NCBI GenBank assembly: GCA_019247865.1
Contig: JAFBAJ010000291.1
Location: 1 to 6,321, forward strand
Origin: Acidobacteriota bacterium
GTDB lineage: Bacteria > Acidobacteriota > Blastocatellia > Pyrinomonadales > Pyrinomonadaceae
Length of the DNA stretch: 6,321 nt
Direction: 5' to 3'
Of the stretch, positions 1 through 4,435 are shown one piece after another (within the stretch, counting starts at the first letter, position 1; each line of letters starts with the position of its first letter). The position numbers and the translations under genes were made by a program. The notes below the pieces were generated by a model, which was not told where the DNA came from, did not search any database, and saw only the letters and a program-made list of their open reading frames with translations.

Positions 1-2
1 AC

Positions 3-377
3 AATCTCGGCCTCGCCTACAAAGAGATGGATCTGCTCGACGAAGCGGTCGAAGAGTTTCAGGTCGCCGCCTCGCTCGTCGCCCCGCGCGACGGCACCGC
101 GCGATACCTGCAATGCTGTAATCTGCTCGGCCACTGCTTTATGCAGAAGGCGATGCCGCGCCCGGCCGTGATGTGGTTCAAGCGCGGCCTCGATGCGCCC
201 GGCCACACGGAGGACGAGTATCAGGCCCTGCGCTATGAACTCGGGACGGCCTACGAGCGGATGGGCGAGCTGGATCAGGCGATAGATGTTTTCTCTGAAG
301 TGTACGGCGTCAACGTCTCGTATCGCGGCGTCGCCGAAAAGCTCCGCGAGTTGCAATCACAGAAAACAACGCGATAA
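3..377 (+). CDS. TPR-repeat protein, C-terminal part (5' end outside window)
   Basis: The reading frame is open from base 3 and continues upstream of the window, so the ATG at 27 is internal and not the true start. The first visible residues (NLGLAYKEMDLLDEAVEEFQ) are a textbook TPR helix pair. A second repeat-like unit follows (CCNLLGHCFMQKAM...AVMWFKRGLD), then a third (LRYELGTAYERMGELDQAIDVFSEVY), so about three TPR units fill the visible 124 residues. The protein ends in a short charged helix (VAEKLRELQSQKTTR). TPR arrays are protein-protein interaction scaffolds, and nothing visible shows the partner or an enzymatic domain. I recall very similar C-terminal ends in long TPR proteins of Acidobacteriota, but their role is not known to me. 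A hairpin begins 5 bases after the stop. Confidence 0.9.
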   Translation, partial: NLGLAYKEMDLLDEAVEEFQVAASLVAPRDGTARYLQCCNLLGHCFMQKAMPRPAVMWFKRGLDAPGHTEDEYQALRYELGTAYERMGELDQAIDVFSEVYGVNVSYRGVAEKLRELQSQKTTR

Positions 378-380
378 AGT
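351..380 (+). promoter_or_regulatory. Weak candidate sigma-70 promoter ahead of the membrane protein/thiE run
   Basis: A TTGCAA (351-356, 4 of 6 to TTGACA) and a TAAAGT (375-380, 4 of 6 to TATAAT) are separated by 18 bases. They span the end of the TPR gene. A start at about 387 would place the long hairpin at the very beginning of the transcript. Both boxes are mediocre, and such matches occur by chance, so this is only a suggestion. Confidence 0.2.
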
Positions 381-382
381 AA

Positions 383-460
383 TGAGCGATGGATAACAGG
401 TGATTCGGAGGAAAGCCGAAAAAGCTTTCCTCTCATGCCTTGCCTGTGACCCGTCGCTTG
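383..460 (+). repeat. Long imperfect hairpin filling the intergenic gap
   Basis: The 90-base gap between the TPR gene and the next gene folds almost end to end. The outer stem pairs 384-392 with 451-459 (AGCGATGG against CCGTCGCT, two wobbles including the flanking G-T). The middle stem pairs 396-403 with 440-447 (ACAGG against CCTGT, then two wobbles and A-T). The inner stem pairs 408-416 with 424-432 (GAGGAAAGC against GCTTTCCTC, 9 perfect pairs) around the 7-base loop CGAAAAA. No T-run follows, so it is not a standard intrinsic terminator. A competing hairpin is possible: TTCGG (404-408) with CCGAA (416-420), which exposes AGGAAAG in its loop and excludes the inner stem. It could be a structured leader RNA, a small RNA, an RNA-processing site or a palindromic repeat. 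I match it to no known riboswitch. Confidence 0.65.
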
Positions 461-467
461 AATTGTC

Positions 468-866
468 ATGTCATCGAAGATCACAGTCCTGTTCTATATC
501 TTTCTCTGCCTGGAGGTGGGCATCATGCTCACCTTGCTGCCGTGGATTCCGCAGGGCACGCTCGGGCTGAGCGATTGGGGCAACAACTATTTTCTGGTCT
601 ACGCGGCGCACAAGACCGGCATGCAGGGCTTGCAGCAGGCCGTCTCGTCCGGTTGGGTGCGCGGCGCTGTGACTGGGCTCGGCGTGCTCAATCTCATCAT
701 CGCTTTCTGGGAGATAGGCCATTTCCGCCAGACCGTACGCGCGCTGCAGGGCCACGACGGCTCAGGCGTGAAGACGAATGCCAGCACAGATGCCGCCCGA
801 CCTGCCAACGCCGATCATCTACCTGATCACAGACGGCCAAGCGAAGACGCCAACGCTGGCCGCTGA
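468..866 (+). CDS. Small conserved-looking membrane protein of unknown function
   Basis: This 132-residue product has two hydrophobic helices, about residues 5-25 (ITVLFYIFLCLEVGIMLTLL) and 66-84 (GAVTGLGVLNLIIAFWEIG). An aromatic-rich loop between them contains DWGNNYFLVYAAHK. The start is well fixed: an in-frame TGA at 459-461 lies just upstream and ATG 468 is the first start codon. However, there is no recognisable Shine-Dalgarno sequence. Residues from about 104 onward lie in the 89-base overlap with thiE and look like low-complexity polar readthrough (ARPANADHLPDHRRPSEDAN), so the functional part is probably the first 100 residues. I recall similar two-helix proteins from Acidobacteriota annotated only as hypothetical. 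The overlap suggests translational coupling with thiE, but no thiamine role is shown; transport or anchoring would be guesswork. Confidence 0.75.
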   Translation: MSSKITVLFYIFLCLEVGIMLTLLPWIPQGTLGLSDWGNNYFLVYAAHKTGMQGLQQAVSSGWVRGAVTGLGVLNLIIAFWEIGHFRQTVRALQGHDGSGVKTNASTDAARPANADHLPDHRRPSEDANAGR

Positions 867-1437
867 TTCCGAACGCCTGCTCCGGCTCGTCCGCGCGGCC
901 GTCCGAGCGCGCGTCTCCCTGATTCAGCTCCGCGAAAAAAATCTCAGCGCACGCTCTCTCTACGAGCTGACCGCGCGCGCCTCGGCCCTGACCGCAGGCA
1001 GCGCGACGAAGCTCCTCGTCAATGACCGCGCAGACATCGCGCGCGCGGCCGGAGCGGACGGCGTGCATCTCACCACGACTTCGCTCGCGCCACATATCGT
1101 GCAGCACGCGTTCGGCGCGGATTTTCTGATCGGCGTCTCGACGCACACGCTCGCGGAGGCGCGTGCGGCGCGCGAAGGCGGAGCGGACTTTGCGGTCTTT
1201 GGCCCGGTCTTCGCGACTCCCTCCAAAAGCCTTTACGGCGCGCCCGTCGGCCTCGCAGCTCTCCGCGCCGCCGCAGAAACTCTCAAGCCTTTTCCGCTCA
1301 TCGCGCTCGGCGGCATCACGCGCGAGAACGCTGTCTCTACCTTGAAGGCGGGCGCGAGCGGCGTCGCCGCCATCCGCGCGCTCGGCGAAGCGCATGATCT
1401 TGAAGAGACCGTGCACGCCATGCGCTGGATGCTGTAA
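778..1437 (+). CDS. thiE: Thiamine-phosphate synthase (ThiE)
   Basis: ThiE joins HMP pyrophosphate to thiazole phosphate (HET-P), giving thiamine phosphate and pyrophosphate in the cytoplasm. At 219 residues it is the usual length for this TIM-barrel family. Family motifs appear in order: YLITD (15-19), the pyrophosphate-binding IQLREKNL (49-56), LLVNDRADIA (79-88) with the metal-binding Asp83, DGVHL (94-98), IGVSTHT (118-124), FGPVFATPSK (141-150), IALGGI (175-180) and AGASGVAAI (191-199) for the phosphate end. ATG 778 is taken as the start; ATG 790 is also possible because the first motif begins at residue 15. No strong Shine-Dalgarno is seen, and the gene starts inside the 3' end of the preceding membrane-protein gene, so coupled translation is likely. 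thiD lies one gene downstream. No TPP riboswitch is visible upstream. Confidence 0.95.
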   Translation: MPAQMPPDLPTPIIYLITDGQAKTPTLAADSERLLRLVRAAVRARVSLIQLREKNLSARSLYELTARASALTAGSATKLLVNDRADIARAAGADGVHLTTTSLAPHIVQHAFGADFLIGVSTHTLAEARAAREGGADFAVFGPVFATPSKSLYGAPVGLAALRAAAETLKPFPLIALGGITRENAVSTLKAGASGVAAIRALGEAHDLEETVHAMRWML

Positions 1438-1486
1438 GATGTGCTGGTCAACACTTCATGTGTGCTCTCGACCAACGCTCAGCGCC

Positions 1487-1491
1487 GGAGG
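1487..1491 (+). promoter_or_regulatory. Ribosome binding site GGAGG deciding the start at 1501
   Basis: A perfect GGAGG core lies 9 bases before ATG 1501. The longer in-frame reading from GTG 1441 has no such site and would put 20 residues in front of a clear signal peptide, so 1501 is the better start. Confidence 0.75.
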
Positions 1492-1500
1492 TTTACAGGC

Positions 1501-2043
1501 ATGCGTCGTGCAGTTCTCGTCATCACTCTCTGCTGCGCGCTCTTCGCGCTCATCATCCGTTCGAGCCGCGCGAGCCATCTCGCTCAGACGCGCAAGCCCG
1601 CGACGCTCTGCTCGCAGAACGAAACAATCATCTTCAGCTGCGGGATGCGGAAGTCCACAAAGATTCTCTCGCTGTGCGGCTCGAAGGATTTGAGTTCGCA
1701 GAAGGGCTATGTGCAGTATCGCTTCGGGCAGCCGGGAAAGGTGGAGCTGGAATATCCCACTTCACGTCAGAACACGCAGAGCGCCTTCAACTATGCGCGC
1801 TACACCCGCCCGCTCGTGACCTATCTCGCGTTGCGCTTTGAGACGAACGGCTACAAATACTCGATCCATCAGGACGACGTGGAGGACATCAAGCCAGTGG
1901 TCAGGGAGTCTTATATCAACGTCACCGCGCCCGGCAAAGATGCTGTCGAGATGAAGTGCAGCGAGCCCGTCATCGGAGGCTTGATGAAGCTCGAAGACAT
2001 TGTGCCGAACGACGAAGGCGATGTGCCGCCGACGGAGCCGTAA
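1501..2043 (+). CDS. Secreted four-cysteine protein of unknown function
   Basis: This 180-residue protein begins with a Sec signal peptide: MRR, a hydrophobic core (AVLVITLCCALFALII), then a likely signal peptidase I site after SSRA near residue 24. No lipobox is evident, so a soluble periplasmic or secreted product is expected. The mature part has four cysteines (37, 47, 59, 153), which could form two disulfides. It also has a conserved-looking core, IIFSCGMRKSTKILSLCGSK followed by GYVQYRFGQPGKVELEYP. I recall this pattern (FSC...K..SLC.S......YLQYRFG....EL.YP) from uncharacterised proteins in several phyla, but know no function for it. It sits between thiE (63-base gap) and thiD (6-base gap). 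That spacing implies co-transcription with thiD; a role in thiamine metabolism would be inference only. Confidence 0.85.
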   Translation: MRRAVLVITLCCALFALIIRSSRASHLAQTRKPATLCSQNETIIFSCGMRKSTKILSLCGSKDLSSQKGYVQYRFGQPGKVELEYPTSRQNTQSAFNYARYTRPLVTYLALRFETNGYKYSIHQDDVEDIKPVVRESYINVTAPGKDAVEMKCSEPVIGGLMKLEDIVPNDEGDVPPTEP

Positions 2044-2049
2044 AAAGTC

Positions 2050-2868
2050 TTGTTCGACCCGGAAACAAAAGAGCCGCCCGTCGCTTTGACCATCGCCGGA
2101 TTCGATCCTTCGGGCGGCGCGGGCGTCGTCGCAGACCTCAAAACCTTCACGGCCTTAGGCTGCTACGCGACCGCCGCCGTGACCTCTCTGACCTTTCAGA
2201 ACACGCAGGGAGTCTACGGCGCTGTGCATCAGACGGCCGAGGCTGTGCGCGCGCAGGTCTTGCCGGTGATAGAAGACTTCGCGGTCGCGTGCGCGAAGAC
2301 CGGGATGCTGCCGACGCGCGAGGTCATCGCAGAGGTCGCGCGCCTCTTCCGCGAGACGGCTCTGCCCGCGCCGGTCGTCGATCCGGTCGTGCGCTCGACC
2401 TCCGGTTACGATCTGATAGACGACGCGGCGCTCGCAGCTCTGACGAGAGAGCTGCTGCCGCTGGCGCGCGTCGTGACGCCGAACATCCCGGAAGCGGAGC
2501 GCATCACGGGCTTAGAGATCAAAGACGAAGAAGGGATGCTGCGTGCGGCGCGTCTGATGCGAGAGCTGGGCGCGCGTGCGGTGCTGGTCAAGGGCGGGCA
2601 TCTGAAAAGCCTGAAAGCGATTGACGTGCTGGATGATGAGGGACGCGTGAGCGCCCTCAGCGGCGAATGGATCAAATCCGGCTCGACGCACGGGACCGGC
2701 TGCACGCTGGCCGCAGCCATCGCCGCGTGTCTCGGCCGTGGGCTCCAACTGGAAGAGGCAGTCGGCACGGCCAAGCGTTTCGTCGCCGATGCGATTCGTC
2801 AAGCTCCCAGGCTCGGCCACGGTCACGGGCCGGTCAGGCACGATGTCAGACCACGCTTTGAGGACTGA
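2050..2868 (+). CDS. thiD: Hydroxymethylpyrimidine/phosphomethylpyrimidine kinase (ThiD)
   Basis: ThiD phosphorylates HMP to HMP-P and then to HMP-PP, the substrate of ThiE. The 272 residues match the usual ribokinase-fold length. Motifs seen are LTIAGFDPSGGAGVVADLKT (13-32, substrate binding), the FQNTQGV segment (49-55), KTGML (83-87), VVDPVV (109-114), VTPNIPEAE (142-150), VLVKGGH (178-184) and the anion-hole signature STHGTGCTLAAAIAA (212-226) with predicted catalytic Cys218. The C-terminal LGHGHGPVRH matches the GHGIGPVHH end of the E. coli enzyme. The start is TTG 2050, the only plausible codon between the upstream stop and the first motif; GGAG at 2034-2037 lies 12 bases before it. The segment after VVDPV reads VRSTSGYDLI, where E. 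coli has MLAKSG. This is a variant I believe occurs elsewhere and is not evidence of inactivity. Confidence 0.95.
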   Translation: MFDPETKEPPVALTIAGFDPSGGAGVVADLKTFTALGCYATAAVTSLTFQNTQGVYGAVHQTAEAVRAQVLPVIEDFAVACAKTGMLPTREVIAEVARLFRETALPAPVVDPVVRSTSGYDLIDDAALAALTRELLPLARVVTPNIPEAERITGLEIKDEEGMLRAARLMRELGARAVLVKGGHLKSLKAIDVLDDEGRVSALSGEWIKSGSTHGTGCTLAAAIAACLGRGLQLEEAVGTAKRFVADAIRQAPRLGHGHGPVRHDVRPRFED

Positions 2869-2884
2869 CCTCAGCGAAGGTTTT

Positions 2885-2948
2885 TCTTTGCGTCTTTGCG
2901 CCTTTGCGTGAGATTAAATTTTCACGCCAGGGCGCAAAGACGCAAAGA
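2885..2948 (+). repeat. Intergenic inverted repeat built from an 8-base unit (CTTTGCGT)
   Basis: Bases 2885-2911 pair with 2922-2948 as a 27-bp stem with one G-T wobble (2903/2930) and one mismatch (2905/2928). The loop is AT-rich (GATTAAATTT). The left arm is three tandem octamers, CTTTGCGT, CTTTGCGC and CTTTGCGT; the right arm carries the complementary GCGCAAAGACGCAAAG. It starts 16 bases after the thiD stop. No T-run follows the right arm, so it is not a classic terminator. I recall near-identical CTTTGCGTCTTTGCG strings dispersed in many unrelated bacterial genomes, which fits a REP/MITE-like intergenic repeat. It may also stabilise or end the thiD mRNA. Confidence 0.85.
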
Positions 2949-2971
2949 CGGGCTTGATTCTGAATCCTGCT

Positions 2972-2992
2972 TGCGCGCGCGCGTGCGTGCGT
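2972..2992. other. Alternating purine-pyrimidine tract (Z-DNA-prone)
   Basis: Twenty-one consecutive bases strictly alternate pyrimidine and purine, mostly GC steps with TG/GT at the end (TGCGCGCGC...GTGCGTGCGT). Alternating GC of this length is the sequence type most prone to form left-handed DNA under negative supercoiling. It lies 20 bases before the zinc-ribbon gene, where promoter elements would be expected. Whether it acts there is unknown. Confidence 0.6.
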
Positions 2993-3011
2993 CGTATTGT
3001 TATGCCCGATC

Positions 3012-3740
3012 ATGACTAATAATCTTTGCTCGAAATGCGGGGCCGAACTGGTGGCGGGAGCACGGTTCTGCCGTCGTTGCGGTCAGCCTTCCGCCACGTT
3101 CAACGGCGCCAGCGTGACCGAGGCCGAGACCCGAATCTTCACGGAGACGGCGGAGCGCGCCGGGCCAGAGACGCAGTATTACGACCAGCGGCCGACGGGC
3201 TTCAGCTACCTCGCGCCGAACCAGACGGCGACTCCGCAGGGCACACAGACGAAGGCTCTGGAAGAGGCTCGCCGCAAGCGCAAGGGTGTCATCTGGGGCA
3301 GCCTCTTCGTCCTGCTGGTCATCGCCGCGTTCACCATCGTCGCCGCCATGAAGCTGGCGCAGAAGAGCGCCCCGACGACTACGCCCGCCGCCACGACCAA
3401 ACCCGAAATTCCGGTCCCGCCCGTGCCGCCCGTGCCGCCGCCACCGCCCACCGCCGACACCACCACTGCTGCGACCGCGCTCGATTATCCCGGCGCAGAG
3501 GTCACGATGGAGATGACGCGCGGCAACGACGGCAGCATCCGCCAGCTCCACACTTCCGATTCGTTCGACAAGGTCGTGGCCTGGTACAAGGAGAAGCTCA
3601 AGCCTTCCGATCCGATCATGACGCGCGAGAAGGACGGCTCCAGCGCAGTCCTGAACGGCGCGGCGGCGACCGCCATCATCACCGCCGATAGTGAAGAAGA
3701 AGGGACGCAGATCCTGCTCAAGAAGGGAATAGACCGTTGA
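3012..3740 (+). CDS. Zinc-ribbon, single-TM, proline-linker protein of unknown function
   Basis: This 242-residue protein has four clear parts. An N-terminal zinc ribbon has Cys6, Cys9, Cys20 and Cys23 (CSKCGAELVAGARFCRRCG), the pattern of the zinc_ribbon_2 family. A polar stretch and the basic segment EEARRKRK (84-91) follow. One transmembrane helix spans about 93-115 (VIWGSLFVLLVIAAFTIVAA). A Thr/Pro-rich linker (118-155) with VPPVPPVPPPPP leads to a C-terminal domain of about 85 residues (DYPGAEVTMEM...SDSFDKVVAWYKEKL...ILLKKG). The topology is probably ribbon in the cytoplasm and C-terminal domain outside, given the basic residues before the helix. ATG 3012 is chosen because it directly precedes the ribbon; TTG 2997 would add five residues. 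No Shine-Dalgarno is seen. The proline run predicts dependence on EF-P. The stop overlaps the start of the lipoprotein gene. Function is not known to me. Confidence 0.85.
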   Translation: MTNNLCSKCGAELVAGARFCRRCGQPSATFNGASVTEAETRIFTETAERAGPETQYYDQRPTGFSYLAPNQTATPQGTQTKALEEARRKRKGVIWGSLFVLLVIAAFTIVAAMKLAQKSAPTTTPAATTKPEIPVPPVPPVPPPPPTADTTTAATALDYPGAEVTMEMTRGNDGSIRQLHTSDSFDKVVAWYKEKLKPSDPIMTREKDGSSAVLNGAAATAIITADSEEEGTQILLKKGIDR

Positions 3741-4189
3741 GCAGGCATCTCATCTCTCTCTCTCTCCTGTTTTCAGTTATCGTCAGTCTGAGCGGCTGCG
3801 CCAAGCCGACGCCGGTCGCGTTCGGACAGGTCTGCCAGAAAGAGAACGACGAGCGCTATCTCTCCGTCGAGGGATATTTGCGGACGGGCGTGACCGTCCT
3901 CTGCTCCTCGCATGGCGGCACGCGCACCTGCGGGATAGAGCTGAGCGAACAGCCCGAAGGCGACAGCAAGATCAGCGTCTACGTCGAAGAGGGAACGGGC
4001 AAGAGCCAGATGGAGCCGCTGCCGAAAAGCTACAGCGCGGAAAGCCTCAAGCTCAAATCCAGCGACGGGCAGACCATCACCCCCAAAGATAAAGTCCGCA
4101 TCATCGGCACGGCCCGCACCACCACCGACGCCATCAATTCCTCCTACACGGTCTGCTACATCGACGTGAGCAAGATCGAAAAGCTGTGA
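3737..4189 (+). CDS. Small putative lipoprotein of unknown function
   Basis: The 150-residue product starts at TTG 3737, overlapping the previous stop by 4 bases (TTGA). AAGGG at 3723-3727 lies 9 bases upstream and acts as the ribosome binding site, so translation is coupled. The N-terminus is a lipoprotein signal: MSRH, the hydrophobic core LISLSLLFSVIVS, and lipobox LSGC with the lipidated cysteine at residue 21. The residue after it is Ala, compatible with outer-membrane sorting if the E. coli rule applies. The mature part has four more cysteines (33, 56, 65, 140) and beta-rich segments such as YLSVEGYLRTGVTVLC, KVRIIGTART and YTVCYIDVSKIEK. That pattern is reminiscent of a small OB-like barrel, but I cannot assign a family. 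Co-expression with the zinc-ribbon/TM protein suggests a shared envelope role (inference). Confidence 0.82.
   Translation: MSRHLISLSLLFSVIVSLSGCAKPTPVAFGQVCQKENDERYLSVEGYLRTGVTVLCSSHGGTRTCGIELSEQPEGDSKISVYVEEGTGKSQMEPLPKSYSAESLKLKSSDGQTITPKDKVRIIGTARTTTDAINSSYTVCYIDVSKIEKL
3753..3766 (+). repeat. (TC)7 dinucleotide tract in the lipoprotein signal-peptide codons
   Basis: Seven tandem TC units encode part of the hydrophobic core (SLSL). Slippage by one unit would shift the frame about nine codons after the start. Seven units is short for efficient phase variation, so this is noted as a possible mutable site only. Confidence 0.4.
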
Positions 4190-4199
4190 CCGATACAGC

Positions 4200-4267
4200 C
4201 CCAGGTCTCAAGTCCCAAGTCCACGAACGTGTCTTTGACCTGGGACTTGAGACCTGGGACTTGAGAC
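4200..4267 (+). repeat. Intergenic inverted repeat built from a 7-base unit (GACYTGR)
   Basis: Bases 4200-4221 pair with 4237-4258 over 22 positions with a single mismatch (4218/4240). The right arm belongs to a tandem series running to 4267: GACCTGG, GACTTGA, GACCTGG, GACTTGA, GAC, which is a 14-base unit repeated 2.2 times. Because of this periodicity the left arm can also pair one unit later, 4205-4221 with 4251-4267. The 15-base loop holds the small palindrome CACGAACGTG. It begins 10 bases after the lipoprotein stop. No T-run follows (CTTTAAAAAC), so intrinsic termination would be atypical. I recall similar GGGACTTGAGAC-type strings dispersed between genes of several bacteria; their role is not known to me. 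Confidence 0.85.
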
Positions 4268-4403
4268 TTTAAAAACTTATCCCGCCGTGCACACTGATCG
4301 CCATCGAAATCAGGCTGCTCGTCACAATGGCTTCGCGTCGGGGCGGGGGAAGAGGTTATATTAACGGGTCTGCCAGAAGCCGCGTGAGACCAGCCGTGTG
4401 CGG
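4268..4403 (+). other. Control region upstream of the two-component genes, no gene seen
   Basis: This stretch carries no credible ORF on either strand. It contains a G-rich run (GGGGCGGGGG, 4340-4349) and a small AT-rich dyad, GTTA-TAT-TAAC (4355-4365). The minus strand of 4360-4368 reads CCCGTTAAT, which is 8 of 9 to the published LytTR half-site pattern. I found no second half-site at the expected spacing. It probably holds the upstream control sites of the kinase/regulator operon. Confidence 0.3.
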
Positions 4404-4409
4404 TATAAT
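4404..4409 (+). promoter_or_regulatory. Probable -10 box TATAAT for the kinase/regulator operon
   Basis: A perfect TATAAT lies 27 bases before the preferred kinase start at 4436. Transcription from about 4416 would give a 20-base leader carrying the AAGGT ribosome site. No good TTGACA-like -35 box is present at 16-18 bases upstream, and the TG of an extended -10 is also missing. The promoter may therefore need an activator or another sigma factor. Confidence 0.5.
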
Positions 4410-4424
4410 GTCTCTCTCGAATGC

Positions 4425-4429
4425 AAGGT
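4425..4429 (+). promoter_or_regulatory. Ribosome binding site AAGGT favouring the start at 4436
   Basis: AAGGT lies 6 bases before ATG 4436, normal spacing. The alternative in-frame ATG 4421 overlaps this region and would have an almost absent leader if transcription starts about 7 bases after TATAAT. Confidence 0.5.
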
Positions 4430-4435
4430 AAATTT

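Noticed and set aside
378..467. TPP riboswitch or bacterial SRP RNA in the gap before the thiE run
   Set aside because: The thi-box core strings are missing, and the GGAGGAAAG segment only loosely resembles the SRP apical loop without its conserved internal loop.
440..826. Plus-strand ORF starting at 440 across the hairpin and membrane protein gene
   Set aside because: It has an Arg/Ala/His-rich composition without hydrophobic segments or motifs. The frame from 468 has clear transmembrane helices.
697..1416. Minus-strand ORF (239 codons) opposite thiE
   Set aside because: Low-complexity Arg/Ala-rich translation with no motif, and thiE on the + strand is unambiguous.
1441..1500. N-terminal extension of the secreted protein from GTG 1441
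   Set aside because: It would bury the signal peptide behind 20 polar residues. GGAGG at 1487 fits the ATG at 1501.
1956..2624. Plus-strand ORF (222 codons) overlapping thiD in another frame
   Set aside because: Extremely Arg-rich translation typical of a shifted frame in GC-rich DNA; ThiD motifs are in the other frame.
2885..2948. Intrinsic terminator or CRISPR repeat
   Set aside because: No T-run follows the stem, and the units are contiguous octamers without spacers.
4268..4403. Complete LytTR binding site (two direct repeats)
   Set aside because: Only one half-site-like sequence was found. No second copy lies 10-13 bases away on the same strand.
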